This document shows positions 1 to 6,183 of a DNA stretch of 12,186 nt, in pieces. This DNA comes from Leptolinea sp. UBA1437 (GTDB lineage Bacteria > Chloroflexota > Anaerolineae > Anaerolineales > Anaerolineaceae), in NCBI GenBank assembly GCA_002329625.1, contig DCTP01000083.1, positions 1-12,186 of the forward strand, in the 5' to 3' direction. The stretch's first letter is position 1, and the number at the start of each line of letters is the position of its first letter. The position numbers were made by a program, and so were the translations under genes. The notes beneath the pieces were generated by a model. It saw only the letters and a program-made list of their open reading frames with translations, ran no database searches and was not told the origin of the DNA.

Positions 1-35
1 CGCAACGTCTTATTATATGTGTTTTCCCTTTTATG

Positions 36-3000
36 TCAAGGACTTTTTTCAACATCCAAAAAACTCGTTACGCCGGATTTTTCTACTGGTTCCCGGAAGT
101 CTTTCGAGCGAATCTTTTGTTGAGCCAAGCGATCCTCGACCAATTCCATAGCGACCAACAGGTCGTTTCGCCATTCGTCCGATTGGAAATTCATCAACGT
201 CAGCCAATAAGCATTTTTCCCTGGTCGGATCCCTCCTCCGACTTCCGGTAACGGACCTCTTTCCATCTCGGTGGCAAAGGATGAAAAACGCAATACAATG
301 CTATTTCCCTCTTTTACTACGGCGGACAAACCGATTTTTTCGGCTTTTATTTTTATGAGAATCTGAAAGAAAAGATTTCGTACGATCTCGGGCATCGGCC
401 CAAAACGCTCTTGAAATTCATCTTTCAAGCCGATTAGCTTTTCTTCCTCATGAATAGACGCAATCCGCCGATACAGTTTAATCCGTGTCTTTTGCTCGGG
501 AATATATCCTTCCGGTATCCCGATATCCATCGGCAGTTCTACTGTGATCGGGTTAAATAAAACCGCCATATCTTTAGTGATGCCGATTTCTTCATCTGAT
601 ATCGAAAGCCCTTTATCTTCTTTGACTTTTTTTACAGCTTGTGCTAACAGGCGGGTATACAAATTGAATCCGACCGCAGCAATTGAACCATGTTGTTTAT
701 TCCCAAGTATTTCTCCCGCCCCGCGCATCTCCAAATCACGCATCGCAATCGAAAAGCCCGCGCCTAATTGGGTGTTTTCGGCAATTACTTCCAATCGCTC
801 CAATCCTTCTTCCGTTGGATGGCTGCCGCGTTGCTGAAAAAAATACGCATACGCGCGTTGGGAGCTTCTGCCCACTCGGCCTCGGATCTGATAAAGTTGA
901 GCTAAACCCAAGGTATCCGCCCGATCGACAATCAAAGTGTTTGCATTGGGGACATCCAAGCCAGATTCAATAATCGATGTACTCAACAACACATCGATTT
1001 CCCGGTTGTAGAAAGATTCCATCACCTCGGACAACTCTTTCTCTGGTAATTGTCCGTGACCAATTCCGATTCGGGCTTCCGGAACCAACTCCTGTAGGTG
1101 TTTTGCAATTGCATAAATGGATTGAACACGGTTATGAACATAAAATACCTGTCCGTCCCGATCCATTTCCCGCATAATCGCTTGCCGAACCAGTTTATCT
1201 GAATAGGGTCCGACATGTGTAACGATCGGCACCCGTTCATCAGGAGGCGTGTTGATACTGGAGATGTCGCGGGCTCCTGTCAATGCCATATAAAGCGTTC
1301 TGGGAATCGGCGTAGCGGTCATCGTTAATACATCGACTTCTGTCCGCATTTTTTTTAGGTACTCTTTTTGTGCCACGCCAAAACGCTGTTCCTCATCGAT
1401 AATAATCAGACCCAAATCTTTGAATTTCACATCCGACGAAACCAAACGATGAGTTCCGATCACCACATCAATTTCCCCTTCAGCCAACTTCCTTAAAATT
1501 TGATCTTGTTCTTTCTGCGTTCGAAAGCGGGAAAGCATTTCCACGTTGACCGGATAAGAGGCAAATCGTTGCTTGAAGGTATCATAGTGTTGTTGAGCTA
1601 AAACCGTCGTCGGAACCATTACCGCCACCTGTTTTCCGTCACAGGCGGCTTTGAAAGCTGCTCTCAAGGCAACTTCCGTCTTCCCGAAACCGACATCCCC
1701 GCAAATCAAACGATCCATCGGCCGCGGCCGTTCCATGTCTTCTTTTACCTGACGGATAGCCCGCCTTTGATCTTCGGTTTCAATATAGGGGAAAGACCCT
1801 TCCATATCCATCTGCCAGGTGGTATCTGGCGAAAATGCATAACCCGGTGTGACCTGTCGTTTGGCATACAAGTCCAACAAATCTTCAGCCACTTCCACTA
1901 CTTTTTCACTGACATGCTGTTTAACGCTCAGCCATTCCTGCGTTCCCAATCGGGTCAATTCAGGCACCCGTCCATCGGGACCGATATAGTTTGTCAACCG
2001 ATCGGCTTGATGAACTGGCACAAACAGTTGATCTCCCTGAGCATATTCGATGCATAAAAACTCTTTGGCGACGCCGTCAATGGATCGGCTGACCAGTCCG
2101 GAATACCGCCCGATTCCATAGTCGATATGGACGACATAATCTCCCGGCTTTAAATCCGCGAAATATTGTTCGGGAACATCAACCATCTTCTGTTGAACTT
2201 TTCGGGGGATCGGTCGTTCCCAACCGAAAATTTCGCTATCCGTCAAAAAGTGGACAACCTGTCCTTCTCGGTTTGTAAATTTAAAACCCTCACTGATTGT
2301 TCCGGAAAGGATGATCGGTTTTTCCGATATTTCCGCTTCGGCACCCAGGTTATCCCATAAGGATTTCAGTCGTTGTTGTTGGCGGCTGACAACGAAAACT
2401 TTCTCATTGTTGAACGTCTTTTCAAGCAAAAAATCGATAAATCCGTTTACTTTACCGCCGAAGCGTTCTTCCGGTATAAACTTTTCTCCGATCGGAAGAT
2501 TGCTACCTTCTTCGCCACGGGAGAGATTGTGCCATTGAAAAGAATCCAACAGATCGCGAATTTCGGAAAAGCTGACATAGGGAGTCGGAAAATCGGCGGG
2601 AAGAATATTCTCAACAATACTCTGGTTTCGAAGTTTTTCGGCTTGCTCTTCGATGTCTTCCGCCAGTGTTTGAATACGAATCCAATCATCCGCCAGTATT
2701 AGCGTATTTTCCGGTAAGTAATCCATCAGGCAGGAAGGCTGCGGATGAAGCAACGGAATCAAAAACTCATCGGGGCGGGAAGAAAAATAAGGATTTTCAG
2801 GAATCTCAGAAAACAAGAATTCCCGTGCCGGACCGATTTGAATACGTTCCAGTGAGGAAAGATTCCGCTGTGTAGCCGGATCAAAAGTCCGAATGGTATC
2901 GATTTCATCCCCGAAAAAATCAATCCGAACGGGAAAAGCCGAATCCGGAGGCCAAATATCCAGCAAGCCGCCGCGTCTTGCAAATTTACCGACTTCCACA

Positions 3001-3527
3001 ACGGTTTCGACCGGTTCATAACCGATTTGAACCCAAAGACGGACCAGTTCTTCCTGTGTAATCTGTTGATTGGTTCGCAGTGTCCGAATGGATTTAACGA
3101 AGTTCCTTTTTTCCATGGTTCTTGTCATCAATCCACGGACCGATGTCACGATAAACGGAATATTCGAAGGTGCGGAAGCCGACGGAATCGCGCGCTCAGC
3201 GAGTGTTATTAGTGTTTTCAAGCGCGAAGAACGGGTGGCCGGATCCCAATTTCCCTGTTCATAAAATAACGGATCGGGTGCCGGGAACAACATTAATGAA
3301 CCTTCCCCGAGCCAAAAACCGAATTCGTCGAACGCCAGAGTTGCATGCGACGGCTTATCCGTTATATAAAGAACCGGTCGGTTTAACTCCCGATAAACCG
3401 CAGCCGCCACCGGGTAACGGGCAGCCCGAATAAGACCGGAAGAATTGATATCGGTTTTCCGATCCTTTCGTTTGAATAGTTCCAGATAGTTTTCCCAACC
3501 GGGGAGTCTCTTAATTTGATCCAACAA
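36..3527 (-). CDS. mfd: Transcription-repair coupling factor Mfd
   Basis: Mfd is an ATP-driven DNA translocase. It pushes or removes RNA polymerase stalled at lesions and recruits UvrA for nucleotide excision repair in the cytoplasm. The 1163 residues match full-length bacterial Mfd (E. coli about 1150). Visible in order: an N-terminal UvrB-like region (about 1-350, with KFARRGGLLDIWP near 181-193); the RNA-polymerase-interacting domain starting at PGDYVVHIDYGIGRY (461-475); RecG-like helicase motifs with Walker A GDVGFGKTE (K616), DEEQ (711-714), TATPIPRTL (about 737-745) and QIRGRVGR (880-887); and a C-terminal TRCF domain from about 990. The start is TTG at 3527, six bases after the pth stop. 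AAGGA at 3537-3541 lies 9 bases upstream of it, inside the end of pth, which implies translational coupling. A second TTG follows directly. All motifs are intact. The family call is secure; only the exact start is uncertain. Confidence 0.98.
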   Translation of the reverse strand: MLDQIKRLPGWENYLELFKRKDRKTDINSSGLIRAARYPVAAAVYRELNRPVLYITDKPSHATLAFDEFGFWLGEGSLMLFPAPDPLFYEQGNWDPATRSSRLKTLITLAERAIPSASAPSNIPFIVTSVRGLMTRTMEKRNFVKSIRTLRTNQQITQEELVRLWVQIGYEPVETVVEVGKFARRGGLLDIWPPDSAFPVRIDFFGDEIDTIRTFDPATQRNLSSLERIQIGPAREFLFSEIPENPYFSSRPDEFLIPLLHPQPSCLMDYLPENTLILADDWIRIQTLAEDIEEQAEKLRNQSIVENILPADFPTPYVSFSEIRDLLDSFQWHNLSRGEEGSNLPIGEKFIPEERFGGKVNGFIDFLLEKTFNNEKVFVVSRQQQRLKSLWDNLGAEAEISEKPIILSGTISEGFKFTNREGQVVHFLTDSEIFGWERPIPRKVQQKMVDVPEQYFADLKPGDYVVHIDYGIGRYSGLVSRSIDGVAKEFLCIEYAQGDQLFVPVHQADRLTNYIGPDGRVPELTRLGTQEWLSVKQHVSEKVVEVAEDLLDLYAKRQVTPGYAFSPDTTWQMDMEGSFPYIETEDQRRAIRQVKEDMERPRPMDRLICGDVGFGKTEVALRAAFKAACDGKQVAVMVPTTVLAQQHYDTFKQRFASYPVNVEMLSRFRTQKEQDQILRKLAEGEIDVVIGTHRLVSSDVKFKDLGLIIIDEEQRFGVAQKEYLKKMRTEVDVLTMTATPIPRTLYMALTGARDISSINTPPDERVPIVTHVGPYSDKLVRQAIMREMDRDGQVFYVHNRVQSIYAIAKHLQELVPEARIGIGHGQLPEKELSEVMESFYNREIDVLLSTSIIESGLDVPNANTLIVDRADTLGLAQLYQIRGRVGRSSQRAYAYFFQQRGSHPTEEGLERLEVIAENTQLGAGFSIAMRDLEMRGAGEILGNKQHGSIAAVGFNLYTRLLAQAVKKVKEDKGLSISDEEIGITKDMAVLFNPITVELPMDIGIPEGYIPEQKTRIKLYRRIASIHEEEKLIGLKDEFQERFGPMPEIVRNLFFQILIKIKAEKIGLSAVVKEGNSIVLRFSSFATEMERGPLPEVGGGIRPGKNAYWLTLMNFQSDEWRNDLLVAMELVEDRLAQQKIRSKDFREPVEKSGVTSFLDVEKSP

Positions 3528-3533
3528 CCTGCT

Positions 3534-4184
3534 TTATCCTTCCACAACCCCGTTGAATCGGGTCATCGCTTCCTGAATTCCGACGGATACAAAAGAAAGC
3601 GCTGCTTTGGTCGCATTCTCCAAAACAGACGGCAAGAGTTTCGATTCCTCTTTCGAAAACCGATTTAACACATAATCTGTCACATCCATTTGGCCTGGCG
3701 GATGACCGATGCCACAGCGTAAGCGAGCAAAATCCTGAGTCCCCAAAAGTTGAATGATCGATTCCAAGCCTTTTTGTCCCCCGGAACCGCCTCCTGGCCG
3801 CATTCGTAAGGTTCCAAATGGTAGATCCATATCATCGTGAATAACGAGTAAATGTTCCTTGGGAATTTTGTAATAGTTCAGTAACGGGATGACTGCCTGA
3901 CCCGAACAATTCATATACGTTTGCGGCTTTGCTAAAATTACTTTTTTCCCTTCATAAGCTTGAATGGAAATCAAAGCTTTCATCTGGCTTTTCTTGAATT
4001 CCGTCCGAAGCGTTTCCGCAATTTGATCGATCACCATAAAACCGAAATTATGACGCGATTCACGATATTCACGCCCCGGGTTTCCCAATCCGACCAGTAA
4101 ATACGGTTCGCCCTCGATCGATTCAACAACAGGCTCCCGTTGTTTTTTTATTGTCTCAAAGAAATGTTCCATAGGTCTCGTCAT
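3534..4184 (-). CDS. pth: Peptidyl-tRNA hydrolase Pth
   Basis: Pth cleaves the ester bond of peptidyl-tRNAs that drop off ribosomes, recycling tRNA in the cytoplasm. The core starts at LLVGLGNPG (residues 29-37), with the substrate-binding Asn at N35, the catalytic His in ESRHNFGF (H45), TYMNCSG (N92) and HDDMDLPFG (D117). The usual GGHNG loop reads SGGQKGLES (134-142), so the Asn equivalent to E. coli N114 appears to be Lys138. The protein has 216 residues. About 27 precede the conserved core, which normally begins within a few residues of the start. An in-frame TAA lies just upstream of ATG 4184, and no ATG, GTG or TTG lies close to the core, so the extension is probably translated (start at 4184 or Met5). 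No good ribosome-binding site precedes 4184, but the ATG overlaps the stop of a 29-codon ORF (ATGA). It is followed at 6 bases by mfd, as in a linked operon. The pth-mfd neighbourhood is also known from Bacillus. Confidence 0.96.
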   Translation of the reverse strand: MTRPMEHFFETIKKQREPVVESIEGEPYLLVGLGNPGREYRESRHNFGFMVIDQIAETLRTEFKKSQMKALISIQAYEGKKVILAKPQTYMNCSGQAVIPLLNYYKIPKEHLLVIHDDMDLPFGTLRMRPGGGSGGQKGLESIIQLLGTQDFARLRCGIGHPPGQMDVTDYVLNRFSKEESKLLPSVLENATKAALSFVSVGIQEAMTRFNGVVEG

Positions 4185-4270
4185 TTTCTGTAGTCTCTGT
4201 TATAACCCGAAGAGGCAGGGAGTTCGGACTGCCATAAGATTTCATCGATATCGATAACTTCGCAGATCAT
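4181..4270 (-). CDS. Possible 29-residue small ORF overlapping the pth start
   Basis: This is an ATG-started ORF of 29 codons, starting MICEVIDIDEILWQ and ending GYNRDYRK. It is acidic in its first half and has no membrane segment. Its TGA overlaps the ATG of pth in the form ATGA, an arrangement typical of translational coupling, and pth itself lacks a visible Shine-Dalgarno sequence. A weak GAAG lies seven bases before the ATG. The first 29 bases overlap the 3' end of the 57-codon ORF in another frame. It may be a real small protein, a coupling leader for pth, or the continuation of the upstream ORF after a frameshift. I recognise no family, and chance cannot be excluded at this length. Confidence 0.35.
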   Translation of the reverse strand: MICEVIDIDEILWQSELPASSGYNRDYRK

Positions 4271-4415
4271 GAATAATCTTCACAATAAAGAAAATTAGGA
4301 TTACGAAGACAATCCCCAAAAATGCCTTCAATTCCAAACTCATCAAGTCCACCGTCGCCGGGTTTCGTAACCCTTCCGACGGAACTTCCGTCAATATCGC
4401 CGATTCCACAAACAC
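4242..4415 (-). CDS. Possible small single-pass membrane protein upstream of pth
   Basis: This is a 57-codon ORF with a GTG start. AAAGG (minus strand, 4422-4426) is spaced 6 bases from the GTG, a good ribosome-binding site. The first 30 residues are polar with scattered glutamates (MFVESAILTEVPSEG...). A strongly hydrophobic stretch follows, AFLGIVFVILIFFIVKIIH (31-49), and then a short basic tail ending RSYRYR. By the positive-inside rule the tail would be cytoplasmic and the acidic N-terminus outside. An alternative ATG at residue 25 would leave only the membrane segment and tail. It is the first ORF of the leftward unit leading to pth and mfd and ends 57 bases before the pth ATG. I recognise no family. 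The hydrophobic segment with a basic end and the proper ribosome-binding site favour a real gene, but its length leaves doubt. Confidence 0.5.
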   Translation of the reverse strand: MFVESAILTEVPSEGLRNPATVDLMSLELKAFLGIVFVILIFFIVKIIHDLRSYRYR

Positions 4416-4467
4416 TTCCCGCCTTTCGTCCGATTGTCATCCGTTATCATAACAACCGTAACATTTT

Positions 4468-4496
4468 AGTTTAACATGAGCAAGCCGAAGCTGCAA
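4468..4496 (-). promoter_or_regulatory. Candidate promoter for the small ORFs-pth-mfd unit
   Basis: On the minus strand TTGCAG (4491-4496) and TAAACT (4468-4473) are separated by exactly 17 bases, a reasonable sigma-70-type match. Transcription would begin near 4461, giving a leader of about 46 bases before the GTG at 4415. The leader contains an 11-base palindrome, GTTAT-C-ATAAC (4443-4453). This is consensus matching only. Confidence 0.4.
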
Positions 4497-4513
4497 ATTT
4501 TACCGAAAAAACC

Positions 4514-4559
4514 ATGATTTATTGATCAATATCTCGAGAAATCATCTTTAACCTTAAAG
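4514..4559. promoter_or_regulatory. Cluster of palindromes in the divergent intergenic region
   Basis: Within 46 bases there are ATTGATCAAT (4521-4530, perfect 10-base palindrome), TCTCGAGA (4532-4539, perfect 8-base palindrome) and CTTTAA-CC-TTAAAG (4546-4559, 6-base arms). The first two are bracketed by ATGATTT (4514-4520) and its exact reverse complement AAATCAT (4539-4545). The cluster lies about 25-70 bases upstream of the extended -10 element before 4597 and upstream of the leftward promoter. It could hold operator sites. Short AT-rich palindromes also arise by chance. The whole stretch 4185-4596 otherwise holds only the two small leftward ORFs and the promoters listed here. Confidence 0.3.
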
Positions 4560-4580
4560 AAAACCGAATCAATTTACTGC

Positions 4581-4589
4581 TGGTAAAAT
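4581..4589 (+). promoter_or_regulatory. Extended -10 element giving an apparently leaderless mRNA
   Basis: TGGTAAAAT contains TG-n directly before a -10-like TAAAAT (4584-4589). The ATG of the downstream gene begins 8 bases after the hexamer, where transcription would normally initiate. No Shine-Dalgarno sequence exists between them and no good -35 hexamer is visible. Together this suggests a leaderless transcript starting at or beside the ATG at 4597. Confidence 0.5.
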
Positions 4590-4596
4590 TGTCTGT

Positions 4597-6084
4597 ATGA
4601 GAAGGCGAAGAAATACGTTAAGCATTCTGCGATGGACCTCTCTGGCATTAATCTTCATCGCGGTCCTGCTGACCAGTTTTCAATTAATCAGATACAGTCG
4701 AATGCGTTCCTCATTTCCTCCCGGCTTGACTATCGGCGGTGTGCCGGTCGGCGGACTGAACTCATCGGAAGCAGGGGAACGTTTGGTTCAGGCTTATGGT
4801 ATCCCCATCGAACTGATCTACGGGAATTCTTTAATACAGGTTCGCCCGTCTTCGGTGGGTTTTCAAATTAATCTGGAGACCATGTTGGCAGCGGCCGACT
4901 TACAACGGATCACACAGAGCTTTTGGTCGGGATTCTGGAGCTATCTTTGGAATACACTTCCGGCTCCCGAACCGGTCCCTCTTTCGGCAACGGTTTCCAA
5001 GGAACGTTTGATTGCTTATTTGGAAAATGAAATCGTCCCTCGCTACGATCAGCCAGCAAAAGAACCGATCCCCGATCCGGGCAGCGCTCAATTTACGGAA
5101 GGAATCCCGGGGCGCGAATTGGATATCGAACGTTCTGTTACGTTGATCACGGAGGCACTCATGTCCCCGACAAATCGAAGCGTTAATTTGCCTTACAACC
5201 GTACGATGCCGGCTCGGGCTTCTTTCCAAAATTTACAATATTTAATCCGTCAGATTCTGGTGAAAAATCAATTCAACGGCGTGGCTGAATTTTATTTGCT
5301 CGATCTGAATACCAGAGATGAGCTCAGCTTTGCGCTTTCAAAAGGCGAGCAAATACCGCCCGATATCGCTTTTACCGCAGCCAGCACCATTAAGATTCCG
5401 ATTATGACTTATGTCTATCTCTACCGCGACGAACCTTTGGGTAAAACAACGGAAGATGATTTGAAACTGATGATCGAAATTTCGGAAAATACCCCTGCCG
5501 ATCGTTTGCTGGAATCGATCGGCGGCACTTTGGCACCGATTTCTTTTACGGAAGATCTGCAAAAATTAGGATATAAAAACACTTTTTTGGGAGGCTTCTT
5601 CTATCCGGGTGCCTCTTTGCTCGCCAGATATGAAACGCCTGCAAACTCCCGTACGGATGTAAATACATCCCCAGATGTCTATAATCAGACGACTCCTGCG
5701 GAAATATCCCAGTCGTTGGATGACATTTATCAATGTGCGAATTTCAACGGAGGAGCCCTGAAAGCCGTCTTCGGAGATGCGATCAAACAGGAAGAATGCA
5801 TCAAAATGCTGGATATGTTATCGGCAAACAAAACGGCCGTGTTACTTGAAGCGGGTGTGCCGGAAGGCACCAAAATCGCCCATAAGCATGGGTGGATCCT
5901 TGAAAATGACGGATTGATCCACAGTATCAGTGATGCGGGAATCGTCTACACACCTAACGCTACCTATATTCTGACAATGTTCTTCTATCATCCGGATCAG
6001 CTTGTCTTTGATCCCACAAATATCATGGCTTCTCAAATATCGCGTGCGGTCTATCAGTTTTTCAATCCGGAGCAGCCGAAATAG
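4597..6084 (+). CDS. Membrane-anchored PG_binding_4 / beta-lactamase-fold serine hydrolase-like protein
   Basis: The 495-residue protein has a basic start (MRRRRN) and one N-terminal membrane segment (about 12-31), so the rest should lie outside the membrane. Residues about 46-205 resemble the YoaR/VanW-type PG_binding_4 domain (GVPVGGLNSSEAGERL; later FTEGIPGRELDIERS). Residues about 225-480 have the class A beta-lactamase/PBP fold: S-x-x-K as AASTIKIPI (S263, K266), SEN (296-298) in place of SDN, TTP (365-367), and KHGW (430-433) in place of KTG. In the omega-loop region before TTP (RTDVNTSPDVYNQ) I see no Glu equivalent to E166, so efficient deacylation of a beta-lactam is not expected. 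A cell-wall role (peptidoglycan binding, or D,D-peptidase- or esterase-like hydrolysis) is inferred. It probably starts a rightward unit: the next gene follows after 99 bases with no terminator seen. The domain call is good; the substrate is unknown. Confidence 0.88.
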   Translation: MRRRRNTLSILRWTSLALIFIAVLLTSFQLIRYSRMRSSFPPGLTIGGVPVGGLNSSEAGERLVQAYGIPIELIYGNSLIQVRPSSVGFQINLETMLAAADLQRITQSFWSGFWSYLWNTLPAPEPVPLSATVSKERLIAYLENEIVPRYDQPAKEPIPDPGSAQFTEGIPGRELDIERSVTLITEALMSPTNRSVNLPYNRTMPARASFQNLQYLIRQILVKNQFNGVAEFYLLDLNTRDELSFALSKGEQIPPDIAFTAASTIKIPIMTYVYLYRDEPLGKTTEDDLKLMIEISENTPADRLLESIGGTLAPISFTEDLQKLGYKNTFLGGFFYPGASLLARYETPANSRTDVNTSPDVYNQTTPAEISQSLDDIYQCANFNGGALKAVFGDAIKQEECIKMLDMLSANKTAVLLEAGVPEGTKIAHKHGWILENDGLIHSISDAGIVYTPNATYILTMFFYHPDQLVFDPTNIMASQISRAVYQFFNPEQPK

Positions 6085-6098
6085 GAAAACGGTTAAGC

Positions 6099-6104
6099 TA
6101 TAAT
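6099..6104 (+). promoter_or_regulatory. Possible -10 box between the wall protein and glycosyltransferase genes
   Basis: A perfect TATAAT sits 15 bases after the upstream stop codon and 80 bases before the glycosyltransferase ATG. The -35 position reads CCGAAA or similar, so support is the -10 match alone. It might give the glycosyltransferase gene its own promoter in addition to read-through. Confidence 0.3.
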
Positions 6105-6117
6105 CACCGATAGTCAA

Positions 6118-6168
6118 ATGAAAAATTCAATCTGTTCTTTCCGGCGGAAAAAATCAGACAAAACTTGA
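6118..6168 (+). CDS. Possible 16-residue leader ORF before the glycosyltransferase gene
   Basis: ATG at 6118 opens a 16-codon ORF (MKNSICSFRRKKSDKT) starting 13 bases after TATAAT. Its TGA ends at 6168, the first base of the AAAGG that serves as ribosome-binding site for the glycosyltransferase gene. The peptide is very basic. No Shine-Dalgarno sequence precedes it. It may be a leader peptide or chance. A similar arrangement occurs before the gene at 11939. Confidence 0.15.
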   Translation: MKNSICSFRRKKSDKT

Positions 6169-6183
6169 AAGGTTTTGAAATTT

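Noticed and set aside
12..17. TATAAT on the minus strand just after mfd
   Set aside because: It may be a -10 box for a gene left of the window, but there is no -35 match and the downstream gene is not visible, so it was not annotated.
2373..2702. 109-codon open frame on the plus strand within mfd
   Set aside because: It is antisense to an intact mfd of normal length, with no motif or ribosome-binding site of note.
4900..5229. 109-codon open frame on the minus strand
   Set aside because: It is a shadow of the wall-protein gene, Arg- and Cys-rich, and without recognisable features.
4597..6084. Antibiotic-resistance beta-lactamase
   Set aside because: The fold fits, but the omega-loop glutamate is not visible and the SDN and KTG motifs are altered. 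A resistance call is not supported.
6085..6117. Possible terminator after the wall-protein gene (CGGT...ACCG)
   Set aside because: Only a 4-base stem and no T-tract, too weak to call.
6175..6183. TTG start for the glycosyltransferase
   Set aside because: The AAAGG is only 2 bases from this TTG, and an ATG follows three codons later at a workable spacing.
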